DNA from: Fimbriimonadaceae bacterium
GTDB lineage: Bacteria; Armatimonadota; Fimbriimonadia; Fimbriimonadales; Fimbriimonadaceae
Length of the DNA: 64,000 bases
Assembly (NCBI GenBank): GCA_026129685.1
Contig: JAHCHO010000003.1
Span: forward strand, 124,001 to 188,000
Reading direction: 5' to 3'
The notes below the pieces were generated by a model. The model searched no databases, had not been told where the DNA came from, and worked only from the letters and a program-made list of their open reading frames with translations. This document shows, piece by piece, positions 27,445-36,452 of this stretch. Position 1 is the stretch's first letter. Every line of letters starts with the position of its first letter. A program made the position numbers and the translations under genes.

Positions 27445-29601
27445 GTGAGTCTGATCGCATCGCTCGTCGTCATGGCTACCCTCGGCGCCCCCGCTCCCGA
27501 ATCCTGGCCCGTGCCCAAGTCCATCGGACCGACCCGCTGGGCGGTCATGGGGATGTTCGACTGCCCAAGCGTCGCGCTCGGCGCGGGCATCGCCGTCGAC
27601 TATCTGGCGCCGCTCGGCGGCGAGGCGAACGCCCGCTACGACAGGACGGGCTTCGTCACCCACCAGGGCAAGCGCGCCGCGACCCAAGCGGTCGCCGCCG
27701 ACGCGAACGGCGCGGTCGACCTCAAAGCCCTCTTCGGAGCGGACACCGACAACAAGGTCGCCTATGCGTACGCCGAGTGGAACGTCGCCAAGGCGGGCAA
27801 GGCGCTCGCGCTTTTCGGTTCGGACGATTCGGCGGTCGTCTGGCTCAACGGGCAGGAAGTCCATCGCGTCCTGCAGGGGCGGGCGCTCGACGCGAACTCG
27901 GACCGGTTCGACCTCGCGTTGCCCAAAGGCCGTAACCGGATTCTCGTCAAGGTCGAGAACGGGTCCGGCGGATGGGGATTCGCCCTTCGCGTGTTCGACG
28001 AGAAGGGGCTCGAGGTCCTCGACCGCCTCCGGACTCGCCGCAACTTGGAGGAACTGGACCTGGGGCCGGAGGGTGGTTCGTACTTCCTCGGCGAAGCGTT
28101 TCCGAAGCTGGTGTTCCGCAGTCCGCAGGCTCGGTCCGTCTTCGGTTCGCCGATCAAGGTCCGCTGGTTCGGCCCCGACCTGGCGGAAGTGGCCAAGCCG
28201 ACCAAGGTCGGGCGGTACGCCGCCGTCTGCGAGGCGACGACGAAGGACGGCCAAGTCTATCGGCGGATGGTCGCTTTCGCCAAGGTGCCGCCCGGGTTCC
28301 GGCCGGAAATCCCGCCGCCTCCGTTCTACGAGATGCCCGTCGTGCGGCTACCCCTATCGGAGTTCGGCGGACCGGCGCTCAACGAAGCCCAGCAGGGCGA
28401 GCTTTCCCGCCACGTCTGGCGCGCCTTTTTCGAGTACTTCGACCGGAGCGAGAGCGCGGCCATCTTGGCGGCGAACCTGCTCGAACTCGCCAACGCGCCG
28501 AAATCGAGCGAACCCTCTTGGCTTCAAAGCGGTTGGCTCCGCAACCTGGAGTACCAGCTCGACTTGCGAATGAAGATCGAGGGTCGCACGGCCCGAGCGG
28601 TCGCTCCGCCCAGAACGCTCGCGACGCCCGCGCCCGAACTGCGGGACGGAACCGAGACGGAGGCGGGCTTCGCGTCGGGGACGGTGGCGAAACTGCGCGC
28701 CCTGTGCGACGAGTGGATCAAGGACGATCCGAACGGCTTCTCCGTGCTCGTCGCGCGAAAGGGCGTGATTTGCATGAACGAGGGCTTCGGCGGTTACGAT
28801 GGCAAGACTCCGTTCTACCCGGCGAGCATCGGCAAGTCCATCGCGGGCATAACGATCTCCCGCGCGGTGGACCAGGGGTTGCTGGCCTACGACGAGCCGC
28901 TGAGCAAGGTGCTGCCGGATTGGGACAAGGCGCCGGCCGATCGAGTGACCCTCCGCTACTGCTTCAACCACCTCACCGGATTCGGTGGGCACGCCTCCCA
29001 CGCGGGGCTCTTCAACGCCTACCTGGACAACGCCCTCCGCGTCGAGGACCTGATCTTCGAAAACCCGGGAACCCTCCACCGCTACAACGGCGACGGATAC
29101 AACCTCGCGGGCCAGGTGCTCGAACTCACGACGGGCAAGCCGATGGCCCGGCACCTGTACGACTCGCTGTTCAAGCCGCTCGACGAGCCCGTCACCCAGT
29201 TCGACAACGGTTTCGGCCACCAGTTCACCGCCCGCTTCCTGGGAAAGGTCGGCCAGATGCTTTTGCAGGACGGACGTTACGGCAAGCACGAGATCTTCTC
29301 GCCGGGGTTCGTCCGGCGATTGATGCCCCAGCGGATCGCCGATACGGTGCCGGTCTTTCCCGACAAATCGATGGAGTGGGGGATCGGCCTCACGTGGATG
29401 ATCGACCCGGAGGGCCCCCGCGAGAAGGGGGCGCTCGGCCCGAACGTCGTCGGCCACGGCTCCGCGTCGGCGAGCGTTTGGCGGGTCGCGCCGGACCACG
29501 ACCTCGTGGTGGTTATCGGCCGGAACGCCTTCAAGGACTACGCGGGCACCGGCGCCTGGGCGGCCAAGTTCATGGCGATCCTGAAAGACGGGATGCGCTG
29601 A
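27445..29601 (+). CDS. Secreted serine hydrolase (beta-lactamase/PBP-like) with N-terminal beta domain
   Basis: 718 residues. A signal peptide is followed by a beta-sandwich region with PA14/galactose-binding-like phrases (LFGSDDSAVVWLNGQEVHRV) to about residue 190. The C-terminal 300 residues are a class C beta-lactamase/DD-peptidase-type domain: SIGK (nucleophile Ser at about 460), the YGN-equivalent DGYN near 546, and HGSAS near 671 in place of KTG. Start GTG at 27445 has AAGGAGG six bases upstream. Likely an esterase or peptidase on the cell surface. Confidence 0.82.
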   Translation: MSLIASLVVMATLGAPAPESWPVPKSIGPTRWAVMGMFDCPSVALGAGIAVDYLAPLGGEANARYDRTGFVTHQGKRAATQAVAADANGAVDLKALFGADTDNKVAYAYAEWNVAKAGKALALFGSDDSAVVWLNGQEVHRVLQGRALDANSDRFDLALPKGRNRILVKVENGSGGWGFALRVFDEKGLEVLDRLRTRRNLEELDLGPEGGSYFLGEAFPKLVFRSPQARSVFGSPIKVRWFGPDLAEVAKPTKVGRYAAVCEATTKDGQVYRRMVAFAKVPPGFRPEIPPPPFYEMPVVRLPLSEFGGPALNEAQQGELSRHVWRAFFEYFDRSESAAILAANLLELANAPKSSEPSWLQSGWLRNLEYQLDLRMKIEGRTARAVAPPRTLATPAPELRDGTETEAGFASGTVAKLRALCDEWIKDDPNGFSVLVARKGVICMNEGFGGYDGKTPFYPASIGKSIAGITISRAVDQGLLAYDEPLSKVLPDWDKAPADRVTLRYCFNHLTGFGGHASHAGLFNAYLDNALRVEDLIFENPGTLHRYNGDGYNLAGQVLELTTGKPMARHLYDSLFKPLDEPVTQFDNGFGHQFTARFLGKVGQMLLQDGRYGKHEIFSPGFVRRLMPQRIADTVPVFPDKSMEWGIGLTWMIDPEGPREKGALGPNVVGHGSASASVWRVAPDHDLVVVIGRNAFKDYAGTGAWAAKFMAILKDGMR

Positions 29602-29617
29602 CCTCCCTCAGCGCCAA

Positions 29618-29650
29618 CCAGGGTGCGGACCTTCTCGGACCGCACCCTGG
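29618..29650. terminator. Bidirectional hairpin terminator
   Basis: CCAGGGTGCGG and CCGCACCCTGG form a perfect 11-bp stem around an 11-base loop between two convergent genes (29601 and 29672). No long T run follows on either side. Confidence 0.6.
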
Positions 29651-29671
29651 TGCTCTTACCGAATCGGGCGA

Positions 29672-30391
29672 TCAGCCCTCGTTCGAGTTGCCGCCGAACC
29701 ACTGGCCGTTGCCGGCCGAGCTTGTCCAGGTTCCGCCGCAGTGAATCCCGCCCGTGACGAGGAAGAACCGCCCGCTGAAGGTCGCGGTTCCGGCCCCACC
29801 GGTGACCGTTCCGGTGATCGTGGCGGCCCCGGTCGCGGTCAGTTGCCCGGTCACGGTGAAGTTCCCCGCCGCGTTCGAGTGCGCGGTGCCCGTGAAGCGT
29901 CCGCTCGAGTCCACGTCACCCGTCCAGGTGCCGGAATCGGCGCCCTGGAAATAGCCCTCGTAGTGGGCCGCGAAAACCGAGTGGTTCGCATCGGCGGCAA
30001 AGGTCGCGGTATAGGCGATGGTGAAGGCCCCGGCGACGGTTCCCGCCGCCGTTCGTCCCGCGCCAGAGCCCGCCAGGGTTCCGACCACGGTGACGTGCTC
30101 GGGAGGAACGGCGGTGTTCGCGCAGTCCACCGAGAAGCCGTTGTTCGCGTTGACGGTCCCGGTTCCGACGAACGGACCCTTGGTGTCGTCGTTCACGACG
30201 ATGTTGATCGTGCCGGCGCCGGTCACGTTGATCAGCATCGTGCCGGACGCCCGGTTGTAGCCACAGGTGTACGTCCCCGCGTAAGCGGCGGCGTTGCCTC
30301 CTCCGGCATCGCCGCCACTGCCGCCGCAACCCGTCAGCACGAAAAGAAACGCCAGCAACGCCGCCGGCAGCAAAGCAATCGTTTTTCGCAT
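29672..30391 (-). CDS. Lipoprotein with threonine/glycine-rich beta repeats
   Basis: 239 residues. The signal peptide ends in the lipobox LTGC (Cys 22) followed by a glycine-rich linker. The body is low-complexity, rich in Gly, Thr and Ala with repeated short strands (GTLAGSGAGRTAAGTVAGAF), as in surface beta-helix or solenoid proteins. Function unknown. Its promoter is one of the clearest in the window. Confidence 0.75.
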   Translation of the reverse strand: MRKTIALLPAALLAFLFVLTGCGGSGGDAGGGNAAAYAGTYTCGYNRASGTMLINVTGAGTINIVVNDDTKGPFVGTGTVNANNGFSVDCANTAVPPEHVTVVGTLAGSGAGRTAAGTVAGAFTIAYTATFAADANHSVFAAHYEGYFQGADSGTWTGDVDSSGRFTGTAHSNAAGNFTVTGQLTATGAATITGTVTGGAGTATFSGRFFLVTGGIHCGGTWTSSAGNGQWFGGNSNEG

Positions 30392-30431
30392 GGTTCAATC
30401 CTTCCGAGGCGATGGTGAACCCCGGTAAACC

Positions 30432-30460
30432 ACTGTAAACCTTGGAAGCGGGCCTGTCAA
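30432..30460 (-). promoter_or_regulatory. Promoter of the lipoprotein gene
   Basis: On the minus strand a perfect TTGACA (30460-30455) is followed after 17 bases by TACAGT (30437-30432), about 40 bases ahead of the ATG at 30391. Confidence 0.65.
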
Positions 30461-30728
30461 GAGGTTTGGCGAGGTTTCGGGGGATCGGGTCGGCACGCGC
30501 GATCCAGCCATGACTCGTGCCCCTCCGCCCAAACCTTGCGGCGGGCGTCCCCCCGGGGCGCAACGGGCGGAAGGTCCCGTTCGTCCCACCCACGCAACGG
30601 TACGATTCGGGTCGGCCATGCGGACCGGATGAGTCTGGTCGGGCCAGCGGTTCGCGCGTACCCGGGTATCCCGGTGTGTCGCGCCACCCGACGCGATCGG
30701 ACCCGCCCTCCGCGCCCAAGGAGGCCCC
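30461..30728. other. Gene-free stretch
   Basis: Part of a 337-base gap between the lipoprotein and the next PEP-CTERM gene. It holds GC-rich sequence with no convincing gene; AAGGAGG just before 30729 is the ribosome binding site of the next gene. No clear promoter, repeat or remnant was seen in the rest. Confidence 0.4.
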
Positions 30729-31448
30729 ATGAACTCGCGTTTCCAACACGAGCGTCGCGCTCGGTTCGCGCTCCGGTCGATGCTCGGTTCGGCCTTGTTG
30801 GCCGTCAGTCTGGCGCACGCCCAGGTCTACGTGACCCAGCCACCGGTCGCGGGCGGAGGCGTGATGCGCTGGTCCCAGTTGTGGGTCGACCCATCCGGTA
30901 ACGGGAACGACCTCGACAGCGACGCCATCTGCTACGAGGGATTCGTGCTCGCGGCACCGGCGACCATCCGCCACCTCGACTGGTGGGGGACGGGCGCCAG
31001 CGAGTTGGGTTTCCAGATCGAGTTTTGGAAGCAGGACCCGGGTACCGTCGCGTACCAACCGTGGGCGGTGTTCCGAGATGTCGGCGCGTTGCCCGAGGCC
31101 GCCTTCACGCTGACGAACATCCAGACCACGGCCGAAGGTTCGATCACGAAGTACTCGGTGGACCTGCCGACCCCGGTGGATCTGGCGGCGAACCACGCGG
31201 GGAATCCTCGTTGGTTCGTCGCGGTCATCGGGAAGACCGGCCAACCGTTCGCCACCTGGAACTGGGCGCAGAGCCTTGCGGCAACCGGCACCTTCTGGTG
31301 GGTTCGGGCCGACGGGAACAACTTCCACATGCTGGGAGACGCGCGGGCCGTCGACATCGTCGGCAACCCGGTGCCGGAGCCGACGTCGGTCGTCGTACTC
31401 ACGGTCGGGCTCGTCGCCGCCCTATGGCGGGGTCGTCGAACCCGCTAG
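30729..31448 (+). CDS. PEP-CTERM sorting-domain protein
   Basis: 239 residues. It has a signal peptide ending SLAHAQ, a beta-rich body with WDLRHLDWWG-like aromatic strands (as ATIRHLDWWGTG), and the C-terminal sorting signal PVPEPTSVVVLTVGLVAAL followed by WRGRRTR. The body has no domain I recognise. It is the second exosortase substrate in the window. AAGGAGG lies four bases before the ATG. Confidence 0.88.
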   Translation: MNSRFQHERRARFALRSMLGSALLAVSLAHAQVYVTQPPVAGGGVMRWSQLWVDPSGNGNDLDSDAICYEGFVLAAPATIRHLDWWGTGASELGFQIEFWKQDPGTVAYQPWAVFRDVGALPEAAFTLTNIQTTAEGSITKYSVDLPTPVDLAANHAGNPRWFVAVIGKTGQPFATWNWAQSLAATGTFWWVRADGNNFHMLGDARAVDIVGNPVPEPTSVVVLTVGLVAALWRGRRTR

Positions 31449-31450
31449 GA

Positions 31451-32968
31451 TCAAGAGATCGGCAGAGCGCTCGAAGCCGCCTTGCCCGGCGGGGCCTTCG
31501 GCGCATACGCGTCCTTCAGGTTGCGCAGGGCGTCGTTGAGGGTGATCGAAGCGTCGGTCAGGACTTGGCCGTCGCCGGTTTCAAGGTACTTGCCCATGTC
31601 CACCAGGTAGAGCCGACCGAGTTTGAGCCCGAGCAGCACCGCGTCGCGGCCCGCTTTCTGCCCCTCCGGAAACCAGGCGCGCTCGACGAGCGCCTGGAGG
31701 CCTTCGCCCACTCCCGACAGTCGCCGATGCTCCTCGGCGGTCGCTTCGGCCTCGCGGCGGGCGCGGGCGCGCTGAAGGAACGAGCGGGCATCGTCCGCGA
31801 ACCGTTTGATCCCCTCGGCGAGAACCGGGCGCAAACGCCTTTCCCAGACCGCCTTGGCCGGGTCCTCCCCGTCGTACCCGAGTTCGCCGAGGCGAGCAAG
31901 GTGGCCGGCCGCCGCCTTGGGGTCGGCGTCGAACGCGGTCGCGCAGGCCAGGCCAAGGGCGGCCGCCCAACTCGGCTTCAGCGCCTGGGACTGGCCGAAC
32001 GCCTGGTGAGCGGGCGCCAAGTCCTGCGCCAACAAAGACAGGTAGCCGGAGAGGAGGTGGGCCGCAGGGTCGGTCGGGCTGCGTCCAATCGCTTCGGTCA
32101 CCTCGCGACGGGCCTCCTCGAGCCGTCCGTCCTGGACGAGGGCCTCGACCGCCAAGACGCGCAGGGCCGGCCGATCGGGCAACAGAGCGGCCGCCCTCCG
32201 CGCTTCGTCGGCGGCCATCGCGGGTTCCTCGGCCCGCAACAACGCCCGGACGAGTTGGATTCGGCACTCGGCGTGGAGCGGGTTCTCGTCGACGAGATCG
32301 CGCAGCCGCAGGACCGCGCCATAGGCGTCGCCCGTTTCGATCAGGCGTTCCGCCTCCGCGAACCGGGCGGTGAAGTCGGATTCGCGCGGCGTCTCGGCCG
32401 GAGGCGTGACGGGGGGTTGCGCGCCCGTCGCGGGCGGCGACTCGACGACGGCGGGACGGGGAGCCAGGTCCTTGAGCGGTCCCTGGGCCATCAGCCGCGT
32501 CCACGTTCGACCAATCGTCGAAGCGAGGCTCGAGGTGTCGGGGGCGCCGCCGACGGTCACGCTCATCGTCTTCTCGTCGGTCCAGATCGGGCGAGCGGAC
32601 GCGCCCCGGTACAAGCTTGCTTTGGCGGTGACGAAGTCGCCGTCGCGAATCGCGGAGAACACGAGCAGATAGGCGATTTTGAGCCGCCGCACGACGTCTC
32701 GCCCGCCGTCCAGCGTGGCTTGCGCGCCAGGCTTGATCTTGCCCTCTTCCGTCGCCGTTCGGAATATGGGGTCCGTCACCGACCAGACGATCGTGTTCAC
32801 GCGTCCGTCGTTGTCGAGCTCCTGGGCGATCTCGCCGTACATCGGGACGTTGGGGTTCGTGCCGTCCTTAGTCTCCTGCAGGACCTGGACGATGAGCATC
32901 TCCGGCGCGGCGAATCCGGTGACGGAAAGAGCAAGGCACGCGAGGACGGCGAGACGGCGGAGGGTCAC
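31451..32968 (-). CDS. Secreted TPR protein
   Basis: 505 residues. A signal peptide (LACLALSVTGFAA) leads into a first domain of about 150 residues (DVVRRLKIAYLLVFSAIRDG), then a proline-rich linker, then several TPR helices (FAEAERLIETGDAYGAVLRL, ALLPDRPALRVLAVEALVQ). It is probably a periplasmic scaffold. The zinc-ribbon TPR gene upstream ends two bases before it, so the two form an operon. Confidence 0.7.
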   Translation of the reverse strand: MTLRRLAVLACLALSVTGFAAPEMLIVQVLQETKDGTNPNVPMYGEIAQELDNDGRVNTIVWSVTDPIFRTATEEGKIKPGAQATLDGGRDVVRRLKIAYLLVFSAIRDGDFVTAKASLYRGASARPIWTDEKTMSVTVGGAPDTSSLASTIGRTWTRLMAQGPLKDLAPRPAVVESPPATGAQPPVTPPAETPRESDFTARFAEAERLIETGDAYGAVLRLRDLVDENPLHAECRIQLVRALLRAEEPAMAADEARRAAALLPDRPALRVLAVEALVQDGRLEEARREVTEAIGRSPTDPAAHLLSGYLSLLAQDLAPAHQAFGQSQALKPSWAAALGLACATAFDADPKAAAGHLARLGELGYDGEDPAKAVWERRLRPVLAEGIKRFADDARSFLQRARARREAEATAEEHRRLSGVGEGLQALVERAWFPEGQKAGRDAVLLGLKLGRLYLVDMGKYLETGDGQVLTDASITLNDALRNLKDAYAPKAPPGKAASSALPIS

Positions 32969-32970
32969 GG

Positions 32971-34236
32971 TCAGCCGCCGAGGTTGGCGATCTCCTGGTT
33001 GCAGACGTCGATCGCGAGGGCAAGACGGTTCCGGTCCCCACCCTGGGCGATCTGGCCCTCGTAGGATTGGATGGCCCGCCGGTAGGCCCGGACGGCGTCG
33101 TTCTTACGACCCATGCTCTTGTACACCGAGGCTAACTGCTGGTTCGTGCGACCGGAGTCCGCGCCCGCCTCGAGGGCTTTCTCGTAGCCGAGCGCCGCTT
33201 GCGGAAGGTTGCCCGCCTGGTGCTGGTTCTGGGCCGCCTTCAGCAATGCCTGAGCCCGATTCTCGGTTCGTACGGGCGTACCGGGGGGCGTCGTCGTGCC
33301 TCGGCTCACCTGGATATCGATGAAGCCGGGGTCGTCGGGAGGTCGCGTCGGAGGAGCCGTCGGATTCGGATTGACGACGACGGGCGGGGGGTCGGTGCGG
33401 GTCGCGTTGCCAGTGTTTCCGGTTGCCCCTTCGTTCGGGTTCACCGGAACCGGGTCCACCCGAATCGGCCGTTGACCCCCGTCCCCTCCGTTGCCCGTTC
33501 CCCCGTTTCCCACGTCCGGCAAGCGGTCGCGCGGGTCGATGACCACGCGGCCAGGCTCGGAGACGTTGCCCTGGCCGCCGTTCGGGGCGGGGGCCGGGTT
33601 GGCCGTTCCGGACGGTGCCGAAACGTCCGGGTTCGGGGCGCCCGTGGCGGGGTTGGGGGCGGCGACGTCCGTCGCGTTGCGCAGATTCGTGTCGAAGGGG
33701 GTGGCGTTCTTGCCCTCGTCGGGACCCATCACCAGACGCGGCTCCCGGTTGCGCGCCATCTGGCTCTGGACCGCGCCGATCGCCGCTCCGACCGCGACGA
33801 CCAGCACGACGGCGGCCGCCGCCGCGAACAGCGCCCGCCGTCGCCGTGGCCTCTCGGCCTCCGCCACCGGGTCGTGCAGGAGCAGGGTGTTCCGCAAGTG
33901 GTTGAGTTTGATCTTGTCGATCGTCGCGTCGGGGTCCAACTCGACGATCCTCTCGTAGCACTCGATCGCGTCGCCGAGTTCCTGGCGTTGCTCGTGGACG
34001 GAGGCCTTCAGGGCGTGGGCGTCCCGGGAACCGGGATGGGCGGCGACGGCGGTCTCGGCGACCGCGAACGCCTCGTCGAGGCGCCCCTCGAGGACGAGCT
34101 TCTGCCCTTCCCGAACGAGCTTTTCATGCTCACGGAGGGCGTCGTGGAGCGCCGCCTCGGGAATCGCGCCGCCGCAGTTTCGACAGAACTTGCTGTCGAG
34201 GCTGTTGGCCGTTTGACAAATCTCGCAGGTCACCAT
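32971..34236 (-). CDS. Zinc-ribbon, TPR and single-membrane-span protein
   Basis: 421 residues in clear modules: a zinc ribbon at the N-terminus (Cys 4, 7, 18 and 21), TPR-like helices to about residue 120, a membrane segment at about 135-155, a long disordered Asn/Pro/Gly linker, and further TPR repeats at the C-terminus (AALGYEKALEAGADSGRTNQ). The zinc ribbon should be cytoplasmic and the C-terminal TPRs outside. It is cotranscribed with the secreted TPR gene; a sensing or assembly role is possible but unproven. Confidence 0.72.
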   Translation of the reverse strand: MVTCEICQTANSLDSKFCRNCGGAIPEAALHDALREHEKLVREGQKLVLEGRLDEAFAVAETAVAAHPGSRDAHALKASVHEQRQELGDAIECYERIVELDPDATIDKIKLNHLRNTLLLHDPVAEAERPRRRRALFAAAAAVVLVVAVGAAIGAVQSQMARNREPRLVMGPDEGKNATPFDTNLRNATDVAAPNPATGAPNPDVSAPSGTANPAPAPNGGQGNVSEPGRVVIDPRDRLPDVGNGGTGNGGDGGQRPIRVDPVPVNPNEGATGNTGNATRTDPPPVVVNPNPTAPPTRPPDDPGFIDIQVSRGTTTPPGTPVRTENRAQALLKAAQNQHQAGNLPQAALGYEKALEAGADSGRTNQQLASVYKSMGRKNDAVRAYRRAIQSYEGQIAQGGDRNRLALAIDVCNQEIANLGG

Positions 34237-34286
34237 CCGCTTGTTCGCACTCGGCGGGCCGATACCGCATTCTACGACGGTGCGCG

Positions 34287-34754
34287 CTAGATTCTACCAA
34301 CCCCGATCAACGATCGAGCCCCGCCGGTGCGGCGGCCCCGACGCACCTCGTCGTGGTAGACCTCGCTGAGTCCTCGGTACGGATAGACGTCTTGGGCGCG
34401 TTCCAGCTTCTTCTTCGCTTGGGAGAAAATGCTTTGCGCCCCCTGCTTGGTGTGACCACCGAGTCGACCGATCTCCTCGAACGTCCGGCCCTGTGCCCGG
34501 AGTCTGAAGACGGTCTTCTGGCGATCGGTGAGGCCCGCGTCGACGAGGATCGCCTCGATTTCGGAACAGAGGAGCGGATGGCCCCCGCGACCCATCGCCA
34601 AGTGGGCGAGGCGCGGTTCGCGCCGATGGGCGACGGCGAGTTTCCCTTCGAACGCGCGCTCCGTGTAGTGGGGGGCGTCGCGGTCCCGCTCGCACAGGGT
34701 CAGGAGGGCGTCCGCGACGAAAGCCAAGTCTTGCCTTTTCATAGCCGCGACCAT
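34287..34754 (-). CDS. Sigma-70 region-4-like DNA-binding protein
   Basis: 155 residues. The C-terminal half has a sigma region 4/LuxR-like helix-turn-helix (LTDRQKTVFRLRAQGRTFEE, then IGGLGGHTKQ-like turn and a recognition helix QSIFSQAKKKLERA). No region 2 is visible, so it is not a full sigma factor. The ATG at 34754 is preferred over one at 34799 because a palindromic operator and a TACTAT -10 box lie between them. It may regulate itself and the TPR operon downstream. Confidence 0.65.
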   Translation of the reverse strand: MVAAMKRQDLAFVADALLTLCERDRDAPHYTERAFEGKLAVAHRREPRLAHLAMGRGGHPLLCSEIEAILVDAGLTDRQKTVFRLRAQGRTFEEIGRLGGHTKQGAQSIFSQAKKKLERAQDVYPYRGLSEVYHDEVRRGRRTGGARSLIGVGRI

Positions 34755-34759
34755 GCCCC

Positions 34760-34783
34760 ATAGTAGTAGATTTATGTCTACTA
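34760..34783 (-). promoter_or_regulatory. Palindromic operator over the -10 box
   Basis: TAGTAGA (34764-34770) and TCTACTA (34777-34783) form a perfect 7-bp inverted repeat with a 6-base spacer. On the minus strand the inner arm overlaps TACTAT (34765-34760), a -10-like box five bases before the ATG at 34754. A protein bound here would block transcription. Confidence 0.55.
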
Positions 34784-34954
34784 TAGGAAGAAGGGTCACG
34801 ACGGATTTCCGTCAACCGACCTGGGGAAAAGAAAGCCCTTAAAGCGGCTCGCGACGACGCCCCCACGGCCTTCCGCGACCCCCTCGCGAGCCCGCCCGGA
34901 CCGTCGGGTCCTCGCGGGCGGGGCGAACGCACCCAAGGCCCGATCGTCCGCGCA

Positions 34955-35551
34955 TCAACGAGTCAGCAGGCGCGACAGGAGCGCCATCAGCAGACCGCCC
35001 GACGCGAGACCAAGCGCATAGGCGAGGAGCAGGGCCTTGGCTCGACCGAGCGGCCTTCGCTCGCGGGGCGGCTCCCACCGAACCTTGGCGATCGGGAAAC
35101 GATGGGTGTCCCAGGCGTCTTGAACCTCGACTTCCCGGTTTGTCGGATCGAAGGACAGCACGGTGGCCGGGCACCAGCCCCAGGTTGGGAACGGGCAGGA
35201 GATTCGCTCGCCGGGCAGGAATCGGGCGGGCCGAAGGTCGCCGACGGGCAACGAGTGCTCGCCACCGTTCAGGAACCGAACGCGCGCGTCCAACCCGTTC
35301 ACCGCGAGAACCTCGGCCACGTAGTGCTTGCCATCGGCGGACTTGGCGAACGCGAGTTCGCCCGGTTCGGGCGGCAACCCTCGCTCGCGGGCGTGTTCTC
35401 GCAGCGCCGCTTCAAGGGTCTCCCGCGAGAGACCGGCTTCCTGCCCCGCCGCGAGCAAGGCCTCGAGGCTCGCGCCACCCGCGCGTTGGAGCGACTCAGC
35501 CCGCTCCAAGACCTTCCGCACGTCCTCTTCGGTCAACTGCTCGTGGCTCAT
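34955..35551 (-). CDS. Tail-anchored protein of unknown function
   Basis: 198 residues from MSHEQLTEEDVRKV. The N-terminal 60 residues are helical (SLEALLAAGQEAGLSRETLE) and similar in pattern to the N-terminus of the protein at 9996; the middle is a beta-rich domain of two SH3-like halves (ARVRFLNGGEHSLPVGDL and TVLSFDPTNREVEVQDAW); the C-terminus is a membrane anchor (LLLAYALGLASGGLLMALL). Function unknown. Confidence 0.65.
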   Translation of the reverse strand: MSHEQLTEEDVRKVLERAESLQRAGGASLEALLAAGQEAGLSRETLEAALREHARERGLPPEPGELAFAKSADGKHYVAEVLAVNGLDARVRFLNGGEHSLPVGDLRPARFLPGERISCPFPTWGWCPATVLSFDPTNREVEVQDAWDTHRFPIAKVRWEPPRERRPLGRAKALLLAYALGLASGGLLMALLSRLLTR

Positions 35552-35576
35552 TGATGCCCTTCCGGCCGCCAAGGGC

Positions 35577-36389
35577 CTACTTCGCGGCGATGTCGAGGGT
35601 GATGCTGCCCGTCGCCCCGCCCTGGGTGAGGCCCATCTTTCCCCTCATCGAGCGCGTGCGGCCGGTCGCCCGATCCACGACGACCTCCATCGGTTTCGGC
35701 ACCGTCACTCCCTCGCCCGTCATCGCCGCGCTCAGCGTCACCGTATCGGGGGCGATCTTGACGACCGTGTAGTCCACCGTCACCGTCGCCGGGTCGATCA
35801 TCATCGTGCCCGTCCACGTGTCGCCCACTTTCACCTCGTGGCGCGGGAAGGTGACGATCAGGGGCACCTTGCCGCTCACCTGTTTGCCACCGATCCCCAG
35901 GGTCGCGCTCTTCACGCCGCCGAGGGAGTCGAACACGATGGTCCGGATGCCCTGCTTGCGCTGGCTCTCGACGGCGGCAGCCTGGGAGGCGAATCCGCCG
36001 GTGCCGGTGACCTTGGCGTCGCTCACCCGTTCCTCCACCTTCGCGTCCGTACCCTCCACCCCGAGCACTTTCGCCGCGACGGTCGTGGTCATCGTCAGCA
36101 CGTGCGGACCGGGCACCGTCACCGGCGAATTCGGGCCGAGGTCGGTCTGCTCGATCGCGATCTTCGTCACGTAGCCGTAGGTCTCACCCGGTTTGAAGCG
36201 CAGACGCAGCACGACGGCGTCCGGCCCGGTGGGGGTCGGCTCCTCGATCGACGCCGTCGGCTCGGCCGGGGCGGGGCTCGCCGCGGATTCGCCCGACTTC
36301 GGCGGTTCGGCGGGCTTGGGCGCCTCCGAACCGGAGCACCCTCCAAGCAGGGCGAGAGCGAACAGGGGGAGCAGGCGACGCGGACGCAT
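35577..36389 (-). CDS. Putative lipoprotein, unknown
   Basis: 270 residues. Signal peptide with lipobox LLGGC (Cys 18), a Pro/Glu/Ala-rich linker to about residue 55, then a beta-rich domain with phrases such as LGIGGKQVSGKVPLIVTFP and VDRATGRTRSMRGKM. A family assignment is not possible from what I see. CATAAT lies six bases ahead of the ATG. Confidence 0.7.
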   Translation of the reverse strand: MRPRRLLPLFALALLGGCSGSEAPKPAEPPKSGESAASPAPAEPTASIEEPTPTGPDAVVLRLRFKPGETYGYVTKIAIEQTDLGPNSPVTVPGPHVLTMTTTVAAKVLGVEGTDAKVEERVSDAKVTGTGGFASQAAAVESQRKQGIRTIVFDSLGGVKSATLGIGGKQVSGKVPLIVTFPRHEVKVGDTWTGTMMIDPATVTVDYTVVKIAPDTVTLSAAMTGEGVTVPKPMEVVVDRATGRTRSMRGKMGLTQGGATGSITLDIAAK

Positions 36390-36395
36390 GGGCCG

Positions 36396-36401
36396 ATTAT
36401 G
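36396..36401 (-). promoter_or_regulatory. -10 box of a likely leaderless gene
   Basis: CATAAT on the minus strand, six bases before the ATG at 36389, with no ribosome binding site between. Confidence 0.45.
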
Positions 36402-36452
36402 GGCGTATCGGAACGTACCGATGGGCCGGAACGGTGCGTCTGACCTTCGACG

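Noticed and set aside
33370-33660. Repetitive Asn/Pro/Gly-coding stretch considered as a CRISPR or tandem repeat
   Set aside because: Units vary in length and sequence and lie in frame inside the zinc-ribbon TPR gene; it is a disordered linker.
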